Positions 9,007 to 17,465 of a stretch of 64,000 nt of DNA are shown here, one piece after another (within the stretch, counting starts at the first letter, position 1; each line of letters opens with the position of its first letter). Source of the DNA: GYS-P2D sp964522505. GTDB lineage: Bacteria; Bacteroidota; Bacteroidia; Chitinophagales; Saprospiraceae. The position numbers and the translations under genes are program-made. Below the pieces are notes generated by a model. It ran no database searches, was not told where the DNA came from, and saw only the letters and a list, made by a program, of their open reading frames with translations. The DNA is taken from the NCBI GenBank assembly GCA_964522505.1, contig CAZFWJ010000001.1, positions 62,001 through 126,000 of the forward strand, in the 5' to 3' direction.

Positions 9007-9779
9007 AGCCTAAATTTCAAAACAAACTGATCGCCTTGCAGCGGTATATCTTATGGCATCAGCCTATAGGCAGTAAGAATTACTATGTTTCAGAGTTTCC
9101 TAAGTCAGGGGGAACTTGGTTTTGCCAGATGCTTTCAAACTTAACAGGCACTCCATTTCCTCGTAACAGATTCGTTAATAAATTGCCATGTATTCTGCAT
9201 AGCCATCTCATTCCTAATCACAGGATACATAAGCCCATTATCATATTAAGGGATGGTCGTGACATTATGGTATCTGCTTATCACCATTTCATACTCCCCA
9301 ATGACCACTGCCCAAAACATGAGCAAAAAAAGTGGCAAGCTTTGCTTAAAGCATCAGAGCCTTTAAAGATCAGACTGAACCTAGTCAAGTTTATTAATGT
9401 GTTTCATGAAAATTATAAAGTTGGTGGTGCTTCTGTTACTTGGCAAAGTCATGTTCTTAATTGTCATAAGTATGATCCAATCATAATAAAATATGAAGAC
9501 CTCTTAACTAACCCTGCTCATGAGCTATTAAGGATAGCAGCGTATCTCGGATCTTCTTATAGCGAAGAATCGATAGGTCAAACAATAGAAAAATTCTCCT
9601 TCGAGAGATTAAAACAAAAAAATCCGGAATCTAATTTTCTCCGTAAAGGAATTACTGGAGATTGGAAAAACTATTTCACATATCAATCGGGTGAGCTCTT
9701 CGAATCCCTAGGAGGAGAGGCCCTAAGGCGCTGCAGCTATACCTCAGATAATTCATGGTACCATGATCTCCCGAGATAG
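8907..9779 (+). CDS. Sulfotransferase domain protein (second of two)
   Basis: Predicted PAPS-dependent sulfotransferase. The phosphosulfate loop is PKSGGTWFCQML (about 65-76 from the first ATG) and the 3'-phosphate-binding segment is ILRDGRDIMVS (about 112-123), closer to the classical Sulfotransfer_1 pattern than the first enzyme. The ATG at 8907 makes an unusually long 100-base overlap with the upstream glycosyltransferase. An in-frame TTG at 9003 would overlap only the stop codon (TTGA) and would still leave the whole catalytic region, so the true start is uncertain. The next glycosyltransferase overlaps by 17 bases. Confidence 0.85.
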   Translation: MEKSQSPREDPEIHASLNQGDFYLVHSKHKKLLKPKFQNKLIALQRYILWHQPIGSKNYYVSEFPKSGGTWFCQMLSNLTGTPFPRNRFVNKLPCILHSHLIPNHRIHKPIIILRDGRDIMVSAYHHFILPNDHCPKHEQKKWQALLKASEPLKIRLNLVKFINVFHENYKVGGASVTWQSHVLNCHKYDPIIIKYEDLLTNPAHELLRIAAYLGSSYSEESIGQTIEKFSFERLKQKNPESNFLRKGITGDWKNYFTYQSGELFESLGGEALRRCSYTSDNSWYHDLPR

Positions 9780-10890
9780 TCCTAAGGTGGTACATATAAG
9801 CGAGGATAGCCGTGGAGGTGGTCAATTTCAATATATCTTAGATATAGCGACTGATTCAAAGGGAGATTATACTGTTATATGTCCTGAGTTAGATGAATCA
9901 TTAACCAATAGTGTAGGCTCCCTTAACTTCAAGCTCATCACGATTAATCTTCAGGTTCTAAATACAAAAAGAATATTTGCATTTCTCGTCAGTTTCATAA
10001 CAGAAATTAGGACTATAGCTAAAATATTGGAACAGAACAATCCCGACATTGTAGTCTGCCATGGTGCCACACAGGTAAAGGGAGTTGTTGCGGCCTATCT
10101 AGCAAAGATACCGAGTATCTGGGTCATGCATGATAGCTATCTGTCAGGCATCAGTAAAATAATCTTTGGGGTGTTTCATCGGTTATGCAGTAACTACATA
10201 TTCGTAAGTGAGCGTTCAAGAAAGTTTTACAACAATACTTTCTCAGGATTAAATTCAAGCCTACAGGTTGTTATACCCTCCTCAATTGACCATGATAAGT
10301 ATAAACCCGGAACTAGTGCAGTCCTCCCAGAAATAGGATTTCATGTCATTACGACTTGCTACATTAATAAATGGAAGGGTCTTGAGCTACTTATTGACAT
10401 AGCTCATTACATACAGCAAGGGGGTCATCATGACATAGTTTTCCATATAATAGGTCCCATACTTAAAAGTCGCCAGAGATATGCCGATACACTCATGGAC
10501 AAGATATCTTCTCTGCAAGTTGAAAACATAACGTTCCACGGATATCGATCTAATATTCCGGAATACCTCAAGAGTGCATCCATATATCTATGTACTTCTA
10601 CACATGAGTCAAGTCCTATAAGTATATGGGAGGCTATGGCCACAGGCCTGCCAATAGTGAGTTCTGATGTGGGAGATCTAATATCCATAGTCGGGAACAC
10701 CAATGGTGGAATTGTCTTAACTGACCGCCTTGCTAAGTCGTATGTAGACGCCATCCTTGAACTGCGTGCAAACGATGATCTCAGAAAAAAATTTGGCCAA
10801 AACGCTTATCAAGCTACCTTAGTACATTTTAGTAAGACGTCTTTTCAAGATAATCATCGTAGATTTTATCTGAAAGTTGCTGATAGATGA
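9763..10890 (+). CDS. Family 4 glycosyltransferase
   Basis: A GT-B fold enzyme of 375 residues. The N-terminal half has the SRGGGQFQYILDIA glycine-rich pattern (about 18-31) and the C-terminal half carries the GT4 donor-site block, STHESSPISIWEAMATGLP at about 282-300, with the usual E-x7-E spacing. No membrane segment is evident. It is embedded in the overlapping polysaccharide genes and most likely acts on the same repeat unit. Specificity is not deducible. Confidence 0.9.
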   Translation: MISRDSPKVVHISEDSRGGGQFQYILDIATDSKGDYTVICPELDESLTNSVGSLNFKLITINLQVLNTKRIFAFLVSFITEIRTIAKILEQNNPDIVVCHGATQVKGVVAAYLAKIPSIWVMHDSYLSGISKIIFGVFHRLCSNYIFVSERSRKFYNNTFSGLNSSLQVVIPSSIDHDKYKPGTSAVLPEIGFHVITTCYINKWKGLELLIDIAHYIQQGGHHDIVFHIIGPILKSRQRYADTLMDKISSLQVENITFHGYRSNIPEYLKSASIYLCTSTHESSPISIWEAMATGLPIVSSDVGDLISIVGNTNGGIVLTDRLAKSYVDAILELRANDDLRKKFGQNAYQATLVHFSKTSFQDNHRRFYLKVADR

Positions 10891-10891
10891 T

Positions 10892-12016
10892 ATGAACATA
10901 GCGATCATTAATAAAAGATTCTCTCCACTACGATCAGCGACTGGGTTTCACGCATATCAACTCGCACTTTATCTTAGAGATGCTGGTCATCAAGTTCAGT
11001 TTATCAGCACTCTCCCGAATAATACCGAAGTTCCTAAGACCACCGATGGAATAGACAGAATATGGATTAATAGTTCATATGATAGAAAGAATATTATTCG
11101 ACGACTTTGGGCCGATTTCAAAGATGCTTTGCAACTTATTCGCAGAGCACATTCTTCAGGAGCCGATCATACTATAGTGATGTCAGATCCTCCATTCTTA
11201 CAACTTATTGCAACCTACTTTTTAGTTCCTTCTGATACCAGCTTTTGGTTTATGGATATCTACCCTCAGGCATTTGCAGCAAAAGGGTTAATTAGGAAGG
11301 GTAATCCTATTTATAAGTGGTATCTGGGAAGGCTTAAGGCATATAAGCCCGAGCATGTATTGGCGCTAGGGGCGCAACAAGCGGGGTACATTCAAAATGA
11401 GTTTGACTACACCAATAATATCAATTTACCAATAGGGCTACAAGAGCTGAACATAACAGATTCCGCCCAACATCCCCTTTGGTACAAGGGAGACCATCTT
11501 ATCTATTTACTCTACAAGGGGAATTTGGGCTCAGCACATGATGATCAATTTCTTGTAACTCTAGCCAATGAACTAGACCCTAGTAAACATCGGCTCATAC
11601 TAAATGTCTCTGGGGCTAAATCAGAACATTTCTTAAATAGGATCGGAAACAATATCTCAGTCCATATCGTGAACAAAATGACTGAGCTTGATCTCACATT
11701 AGCCGATATTCATATTGTAACCCTCCTCGATGAATGGACACACATCTGCGTTCCTTCCAAAGCATTATTTGCGCTCTCAGCTGGAGGTGCTGTCCTGTAT
11801 CAAGGTAGTGATCAGAGTGATACCTGGGGATACATAGATTCTGTTGGCTGGAGGGTGAGCAATGACTATGCGAGCAGTTCAGAGATTACATCATTTCTAG
11901 CTGAGCTTACAAATGAAGAGATTAAAAAGAGGGAAGTCCAGTCTATTCAATTATATCAGGCACTAAGCTCCCAGCTCAAGGAATCTTATGCAAACTATGA
12001 ATCAAAATTGAGATAG
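10892..12016 (+). CDS. Family 4-like glycosyltransferase
   Basis: A glycosyltransferase of about 374 residues that starts MNIAIINKRFSPL and continues with GFHAYQLALYLRDAGHQVQFIST, the N-terminal half of WbuB-type GT-B enzymes. The C-terminal donor motif is weaker than usual: VPSKALFALSAGGAVLYQG takes the place of the normal E-x7-E block. The ATG at 10892 directly follows the previous stop; an in-frame TTG exists at 10877. It belongs to the polysaccharide gene run. Confidence 0.8.
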   Translation: MNIAIINKRFSPLRSATGFHAYQLALYLRDAGHQVQFISTLPNNTEVPKTTDGIDRIWINSSYDRKNIIRRLWADFKDALQLIRRAHSSGADHTIVMSDPPFLQLIATYFLVPSDTSFWFMDIYPQAFAAKGLIRKGNPIYKWYLGRLKAYKPEHVLALGAQQAGYIQNEFDYTNNINLPIGLQELNITDSAQHPLWYKGDHLIYLLYKGNLGSAHDDQFLVTLANELDPSKHRLILNVSGAKSEHFLNRIGNNISVHIVNKMTELDLTLADIHIVTLLDEWTHICVPSKALFALSAGGAVLYQGSDQSDTWGYIDSVGWRVSNDYASSSEITSFLAELTNEEIKKREVQSIQLYQALSSQLKESYANYESKLR

Positions 12017-12072
12017 TTTTATATTGCAATTATTTCTAATATGCTGGTCTTTTAAACTAACATTTCTTACAG

Positions 12073-13143
12073 ATGAAGAGCAACTATTTTATCGCTATAA
12101 TGGCCGGAGGAGTGGGATCTAGGTTCTGGCCAGCAAGCAGAGAGATGCGACCAAAACAGTTTTTGGATATCCTTGGCACGGGGCAGTCCTTAATACAATC
12201 TACCTTTGAGCGAGCGGTTAAAATCGTACCTAAAAAGAACATCCTAATCGTCTCTAATCACTTGTATAAAGACTTAATTCTCGAGCAGCTTCCAGAGATC
12301 ACTCCAGCACAGATATTGTTGGAGCCTTCAAGGAATAATACAGCGCCCTGTGTAGCATACACGGCATTACACCTACAAGCGAAAAACCCTAAAGCTGTTT
12401 TTGCGATGCTTCCGTCAGATCATGTTATCATGAAAGAGAGTCAGTTCATATCCGACCTACATAAAGCATTTGATTATGCCGAGAATAAACCAGCAATAGT
12501 AACATTGGGCATCAAGCCAACTCGACCCGATACGGGATATGGCTACATCAATTACCTTAATGACAACTCTGATGTCAAGACAGTGAAGGAGTTCAAGGAA
12601 AAACCCAATATGGAAACTGCTCAATCTTACTTGGACCGAGGAGGCTTTGTATGGAATGCTGGAATCTTCGTTTGGGGCGTAGATACTATAATTAATTCGT
12701 TTGCTCAATCGGCTGCAGATATTACGGAGGTTCTATCGGCAGATATGAGTATGTACAATACCTCTCAAGAACAAGAATACATTAACGAAGTATATCCACA
12801 GACGAGAAGTATTTCTGTAGACTTTGCCATTCTCGAGCATGCAAAGAATGTGTATACCATCCCAACTGATATAGGTTGGTCGGATCTTGGCACCTGGAAC
12901 TCCTTATATGAATTTAGTAATAAGGATGATCAAAACAATGTCTCGGCAACAAAGCATATCCATCTAGAAGATTCATCTCAAAACATGGTTAGATCATATA
13001 GTGCAGACAAGCTTGTAGTGATAAAAGGGCTTAAAGATTACATCGTAATAGATGAAGAAGATGTTCTCTTGATCTATCCTCGAGAAGAAGAACAAGCCAT
13101 TAAACAGCTTCGAGGTTCATTCAAGGATAGCCCTTTTGTGTAG
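12073..13143 (+). CDS. manC: Mannose-1-phosphate guanylyltransferase
   Basis: Makes GDP-mannose from mannose 1-phosphate and GTP. The N-terminal nucleotide-binding signature is GGVGSRFWPASREMRPKQF (about 12-30). The sugar-binding segment KEFKEKPN and the FVWNAGIFVW motif follow in the middle, and DIGWSDLGTW near 270 is conserved in the family. At 356 residues it is the short, monofunctional form without the phosphomannose isomerase domain. Its place in the locus suggests that mannose or a GDP-mannose-derived sugar is part of the polysaccharide. The symbol is the common one; cpsB or algA-type names are also used. Confidence 0.92.
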   Translation: MKSNYFIAIMAGGVGSRFWPASREMRPKQFLDILGTGQSLIQSTFERAVKIVPKKNILIVSNHLYKDLILEQLPEITPAQILLEPSRNNTAPCVAYTALHLQAKNPKAVFAMLPSDHVIMKESQFISDLHKAFDYAENKPAIVTLGIKPTRPDTGYGYINYLNDNSDVKTVKEFKEKPNMETAQSYLDRGGFVWNAGIFVWGVDTIINSFAQSAADITEVLSADMSMYNTSQEQEYINEVYPQTRSISVDFAILEHAKNVYTIPTDIGWSDLGTWNSLYEFSNKDDQNNVSATKHIHLEDSSQNMVRSYSADKLVVIKGLKDYIVIDEEDVLLIYPREEEQAIKQLRGSFKDSPFV

Positions 13144-13146
13144 ACC

Positions 13147-14304
13147 ATGCCGACAGATAAACTTAAGATAGCCTTTGTTTCCAATACTTCTTGGAGCCTC
13201 TACAACTTTAGGATTGATGTTATAAGATATCTCCTGTCTATAGGTCAAGAAGTATATGTGATTGCTCCTTGGGATAACTACAGCAGTAAATTAATCGCTG
13301 AAGGGATCCATTTTGTGCCTATCAAATTAGACAATTACGGGATTAACCCGCTTCAAGATCTCCGCTATGCATGGTCACTATTCCGCTTGTACCGACAATA
13401 CAGTTTTGATAAGGTTTATCATTATACTATCAAGCCTAACATCTATGGTGCCATTAGCGGATACCTCGCCCGTATACCATTGAGCATTATTGTAGTCACA
13501 GGCCTTGGAAAGATGTTTCTATTTAAATCACAACTCTCTAATCTAGTGAGCAAGTGGCTTTATACCTTGGCCGCCTCCTTGGCGGACGAGGTGTGGTTTT
13601 TAAATGACCATGACCGATTTAAATTTATCAAGGCAGGAATCCTTAAACGGTCTACATTCCGTATCCTCCCTTCTGAAGGAATAAATACTCAAAAATTTCG
13701 ACCAAAGGCCAAAAAAGAAAGTGGAATTATCCGATTTCTCTTCGCAGGACGGCTCATAAGACCCAAAGGAATCTACCAATATATCTCAGCTGCAGAAGTT
13801 ATCAAAAAGACCTACCCGCATACACGCTTTGAAGTACTTGGCTTCATTGATGAAAACAACCCTGAATCTATTCATTACAACGAATTGATACACTGGCAAA
13901 ATAAAGGTGTAATCAATTATTTAGGAAGTACAGAAGATGTACGACCATATCTTCAGCGAGCTGATTGTCTGGTTTTTCCTTCATATTATCAGGAAGGTTT
14001 GTCTAGGATATTATTAGAGGCGGCAAGTATGGCTACGCCTATCATAACGAGTCAACAGCCCGGTTGTAAGGAAGTAGTAATTGATCGTATAAGTGGATAC
14101 CTCTGCACAGATTCAGAAGTCAAGGCACTCATTGAAGAAATTGAAAAAATGCTCTCTATCTCTCATTCAGATAGGATAGTAATGGGCCAACAAGGAAGAA
14201 CTCATATCAAATCAAAATATGATATTGAGCTTATCAAATCTTATTATTCCTCTGATAACTTAGGTGAACTTAGTTCTGCTGTAGCCGAGCGTCTAACATC
14301 TTAG
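13147..14304 (+). CDS. Family 4 glycosyltransferase
   Basis: A GT-B enzyme of 385 residues, beginning at IAFVSNTSWSLYNFR. The donor-site block SYYQEGLSRILLEAASMATP is at about 280-300, with an AGRLIRPKGI motif near 199. The N-terminal half, with HYTIKPNIYGAISGYLARIP and VTGLG, resembles PglA-type enzymes that transfer the second sugar to an undecaprenyl-linked precursor. It is the last + strand gene of the locus and its end overlaps the convergent tlpA-like gene by 35 bases. Confidence 0.9.
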   Translation: MPTDKLKIAFVSNTSWSLYNFRIDVIRYLLSIGQEVYVIAPWDNYSSKLIAEGIHFVPIKLDNYGINPLQDLRYAWSLFRLYRQYSFDKVYHYTIKPNIYGAISGYLARIPLSIIVVTGLGKMFLFKSQLSNLVSKWLYTLAASLADEVWFLNDHDRFKFIKAGILKRSTFRILPSEGINTQKFRPKAKKESGIIRFLFAGRLIRPKGIYQYISAAEVIKKTYPHTRFEVLGFIDENNPESIHYNELIHWQNKGVINYLGSTEDVRPYLQRADCLVFPSYYQEGLSRILLEAASMATPIITSQQPGCKEVVIDRISGYLCTDSEVKALIEEIEKMLSISHSDRIVMGQQGRTHIKSKYDIELIKSYYSSDNLGELSSAVAERLTS

Positions 14305-14806
14305 CGGTCTCACGATAGGAGAGATTAGTCCCAATAATTTGACCTTTAGGATTAAGTAAAAATTTCGTAGGTAGTTCTTTGACATTATAGTCTTGTGCGA
14401 TCCCGGAGAGCATAACAATCCGAGATACATCTATGATATGATACGGCCAGTTAAGAGCCCGATCTTTTATAATTCTACGTGTATGTCTATCGGACTTTTC
14501 AAGAGCAATACTCAACACCTCGAAGTCAATGGCGTCCTTATAGCTTTTACCATTATAGTCGCTATACAGTTTCTTTAGTTCGGGGATTTCCCGGATACAT
14601 GGTCCACACCACGAGCCCCAAAAATCAATTAGCACATATTTGCCTTTTAGATCTTCGAGTGTGAAGTCTGTTCCATCAATTAATTGTGCATCTATAGCTG
14701 GAGCACTCACCCCGTTATCGAAACTTGGTGTCTTGAAGAAGAAGTCGTAGATAAAGAATGTTATGACTACGGCTATAGCACCGGTAAGAATCTTTTGCAT
14801 ATTCAT
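14270..14806 (-). CDS. TlpA-like membrane-anchored thioredoxin-fold protein
   Basis: A 178-residue protein with an N-terminal membrane anchor (about 5-22), followed by an AhpC/TSA-Redoxin type thioredoxin domain. The active site is WCGPC at 66-70 within DFWGSWCGPCIREIP, and the cis-proline region KELPTKFLL lies near 144. It should act in the periplasm as a disulfide reductase or resistance-type thioredoxin; its partner is unknown. It is the last gene of a tight - strand run (19 bases after rmlA). Confidence 0.88.
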   Translation of the reverse strand: MNMQKILTGAIAVVITFFIYDFFFKTPSFDNGVSAPAIDAQLIDGTDFTLEDLKGKYVLIDFWGSWCGPCIREIPELKKLYSDYNGKSYKDAIDFEVLSIALEKSDRHTRRIIKDRALNWPYHIIDVSRIVMLSGIAQDYNVKELPTKFLLNPKGQIIGTNLSYRETAKMLDARLQQN

Positions 14807-14825
14807 AGGACCATATTTTTAATCA

Positions 14826-15692
14826 TTAATCTTGATCTAGTAAATCAAAGAGGTAATTACCATATCCGCTTTTGATGTATTTATGGGCCAGTCGTTCTAA
14901 CTGATCATGGCCGATAAAACCCATTTTATAGGCAACCTCTTCAATACAACCAATTTTAAGCCCTTGTCGTTGTTCTATAACTTCAATAAATTGTCCTGCC
15001 TGCAATAATGACTGGTGGGTTCCCGTATCTAACCATGCCACTCCTCTATTGAGGACTTGTACATTTAATTTTCCCATCTCTAGATACACTCTATTCACAT
15101 CCGTGATTTCGTACTCCCCTCTTGGGCTGGGCTTAAGATTCTTGGCAATCTCTACAACATTACTATCGTAGAAATATAATCCAGGTACAGCATAATCAGA
15201 TTTCGGTATTTCAGGTTTTTCTTCGATCGATATCGCCTGATTATTCTCGTCAAATTCTACAACACCATACCTTTCTGGGTCTTTAACTCGATAGGCAAAA
15301 ATGACTCCACCATCAGGATCAAAACAAGATTGAAGGCTCTCCGAAAGTCCATTACCATAGAAGATATTATCCCCTAAAATCAATGCGGCCGGATCGCCGT
15401 CAATAAATTGTTCACCAAGGACAAAGGCCTGTGCTAATCCATTTGGCTCATGCTGTACTACATAGCTAAAGTTGCATCCTAATTCAGATCCGTCCCCCAA
15501 CAATGACTGAAAAAGAGGAAGATGATCCGGGGATGAGATTATAAGTACGTCTTTTATCCCTGACAACATAAGTGTGGACAGTGGATAGTAGATCATCGGC
15601 TTATCATAGACTGGCATCATCTGCTTGCTCATAGCCAGAGTAAGTGGATAAAGCCTTGTTCCAAGTCCTCCAGCTAAAATGATTCCTTTCAT
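14826..15692 (-). CDS. rmlA: Glucose-1-phosphate thymidylyltransferase
   Basis: Makes dTDP-glucose from dTTP and glucose 1-phosphate, the entry to dTDP-rhamnose and other dTDP-sugars. The signature GGLGTRLYPLTLAMSKQMMP starts at residue 8, LILGDNIFYG is at about 105, and the sugar-binding EEKP motif lies near 165. Length (288) is standard for RmlA. The other rml genes are not in this window. It overlaps the upstream hypothetical gene by 4 bases and may supply a sugar nucleotide to the neighbouring polysaccharide locus. Confidence 0.96.
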   Translation of the reverse strand: MKGIILAGGLGTRLYPLTLAMSKQMMPVYDKPMIYYPLSTLMLSGIKDVLIISSPDHLPLFQSLLGDGSELGCNFSYVVQHEPNGLAQAFVLGEQFIDGDPAALILGDNIFYGNGLSESLQSCFDPDGGVIFAYRVKDPERYGVVEFDENNQAISIEEKPEIPKSDYAVPGLYFYDSNVVEIAKNLKPSPRGEYEITDVNRVYLEMGKLNVQVLNRGVAWLDTGTHQSLLQAGQFIEVIEQRQGLKIGCIEEVAYKMGFIGHDQLERLAHKYIKSGYGNYLFDLLDQD

Positions 15693-16048
15693 ATACTTGA
15701 TTTACTATTTTTTGGTAAAAAAATGAAATTCGCTCCAAGCTCACTTAATACGAAGCAACAGAAGTACTGATCGGTATCCTTATAAACATCGATAAATGAA
15801 TCGACTTTCTCTGGTTGTATTACTTGTTTAGAGACAAACTCTTCCAATGTTGATGCATGAACTGACCATAATAGGCCTAAGTTACTTCCGTCAACCAATA
15901 GCACCCCGATTTCAACCTCATGCTGATGAACCACAAAAATAGGGTACTTGGAGATCTCCTGATCAAGGATAGCTTGTTGAGCCTTCTCCATCGTTGAAAC
16001 ATAGTCCTGGAGGTCTTCTTCAAGTTGTATAAACTTAGTCGTTGACAT
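15689..16048 (-). CDS. Hypothetical protein
   Basis: A 119-residue soluble protein that I do not recognise. It begins with a charged, probably helical stretch (about 5-30) and continues with short hydrophobic segments such as PIFVVHQHEVEIGVLLVDG that look like beta strands. It has no cysteine pair, signal peptide or membrane segment. It lies 1 base after rlmD and overlaps rmlA by 4 bases, so it is certainly co-transcribed, but this gives no clear functional hint. Confidence 0.75.
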   Translation of the reverse strand: MSTTKFIQLEEDLQDYVSTMEKAQQAILDQEISKYPIFVVHQHEVEIGVLLVDGSNLGLLWSVHASTLEEFVSKQVIQPEKVDSFIDVYKDTDQYFCCFVLSELGANFIFLPKNSKSSI

Positions 16049-16049
16049 A

Positions 16050-17462
16050 CTACGAAGGTAATTGTAATAATGCTACAGATTCAATATGGCTCGTATGTGG
16101 AAACATATCTACAGGAACAACCTTCACTAACTCATATTTTTCCTTCAATAGCGATATGTCTCTGGCCTGAGTAGATGGATTGCAACTGATATATACAATC
16201 TTGGGTGGGCACAGCTCTAGAAGCGTCTCAACGACATCGCTATGCATGCCTGCTCGAGGTGGATCAGTTACGATGACATCAGGATTGCCGTACCTTTCTC
16301 TGAATGATATATCGAGTACGTCCTTGACATCACCAACTAAGAAATCTGCATTGGTGATATTATTTAAGACGGCATTCTGATGAGCATCTCCTATCGCTTC
16401 TGGTATTTGCTCTATTCCTACTACCCTACTACAATCAAAGGCCAGATAGAGTGCTATACTGCCGGTTCCGGTATACAAATCATAGACAATATCTGTAGGC
16501 TCAAGACCCGCAAGATCCTTAGCAATATCATAGAGCTTCTTAGTCTGAAAGCTGTTGGTCTGAAAAAATGATTTTGGGCTGATATAGAACTTCAGTTTGC
16601 CAATATGCTCGATAATATTTTCATCTCCAGCTACATGCACTGACGGCAAATCAGCAGTGCTGGAGTTCGCTTTTGTGTTGATGATATAGTGCCAAGCGTT
16701 AATCTCTGGAAAGTATGGCATTAGTACATCGAAGAACTGGCTTATTGCTTCTTCATCAGCTGCTCCAAAGATCATCGTAAACATCCACGAACCTGTCGAA
16801 GTATTGCGGATCATAACATTCCTCAGTAGGCCCTGATGATTACGAATGTCATAGTAGCTCCAATCATACTCCTTGGCAAGAGCCCTGATCGTGTTTCGGA
16901 TCTTATTGGTATAATCATCTTGCAGGTGGCACTTCTCAATATTGAGCACCTTATCGAAAGCTCCTGCTACATGGAAGCCAAGACCTTGCTCGTTCCCATA
17001 ATCTTCTCCCGATTTTATTTCTTCGATGGTGAGCCATCGCTTAGTGCTAAATGAATACTCGAGCTTATTGCGGTAATGATAGAGTTGATCACATCCAACA
17101 ATAGTTGAAACTTTTGCTTCCTCATCTTTCGCTAAGCGTTTAATAGCTTGAGATACATATTGATGTTTATACTTGAGCTGTGCTGCATAGCTTAGATTCT
17201 GCCACTTGCAACCCCCACACGTTCCAAAATGTTGGCAGACTGGCTCTACTCGATCTTTAGAATACTCGACCACCTGCTTGGTGATTCCAAACTTTAGACC
17301 TTTCTTTTTGCGAAGCGCAACATAGTCGATGACATCTCCAGGTACACATCCTCCATTGATAATTACCACTTCTCCTTCTGGAGTCTTCCCTATGGTCTGG
17401 CCTTTATCTCCTAAATCGATCGCCTTAACGCCTTCGATTATTTTCTTTCTCCTTTTGGGCAT
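16050..17462 (-). CDS. rlmD: 23S rRNA (uracil-C5)-methyltransferase, RlmD family
   Basis: Methylates a uridine of 23S rRNA (U1939 in E. coli) with AdoMet. An N-terminal TRAM domain (about 1-60) is followed by the iron-sulfur cluster cysteines in CQHFGTCGGCKW (about 75-86), the AdoMet motif DLYTGTGSIALYLA (about 330-343), DPPRAG near 400 and the catalytic cysteine in YISCNPSTQARD near 428. Length (470) is normal. Bacteroidota often carry more than one RlmD/RumA-like enzyme, so the exact target base is inferred. Confidence 0.92.
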   Translation of the reverse strand: MPKRRKKIIEGVKAIDLGDKGQTIGKTPEGEVVIINGGCVPGDVIDYVALRKKKGLKFGITKQVVEYSKDRVEPVCQHFGTCGGCKWQNLSYAAQLKYKHQYVSQAIKRLAKDEEAKVSTIVGCDQLYHYRNKLEYSFSTKRWLTIEEIKSGEDYGNEQGLGFHVAGAFDKVLNIEKCHLQDDYTNKIRNTIRALAKEYDWSYYDIRNHQGLLRNVMIRNTSTGSWMFTMIFGAADEEAISQFFDVLMPYFPEINAWHYIINTKANSSTADLPSVHVAGDENIIEHIGKLKFYISPKSFFQTNSFQTKKLYDIAKDLAGLEPTDIVYDLYTGTGSIALYLAFDCSRVVGIEQIPEAIGDAHQNAVLNNITNADFLVGDVKDVLDISFRERYGNPDVIVTDPPRAGMHSDVVETLLELCPPKIVYISCNPSTQARDISLLKEKYELVKVVPVDMFPHTSHIESVALLQLPS

Positions 17463-17465
17463 TGA

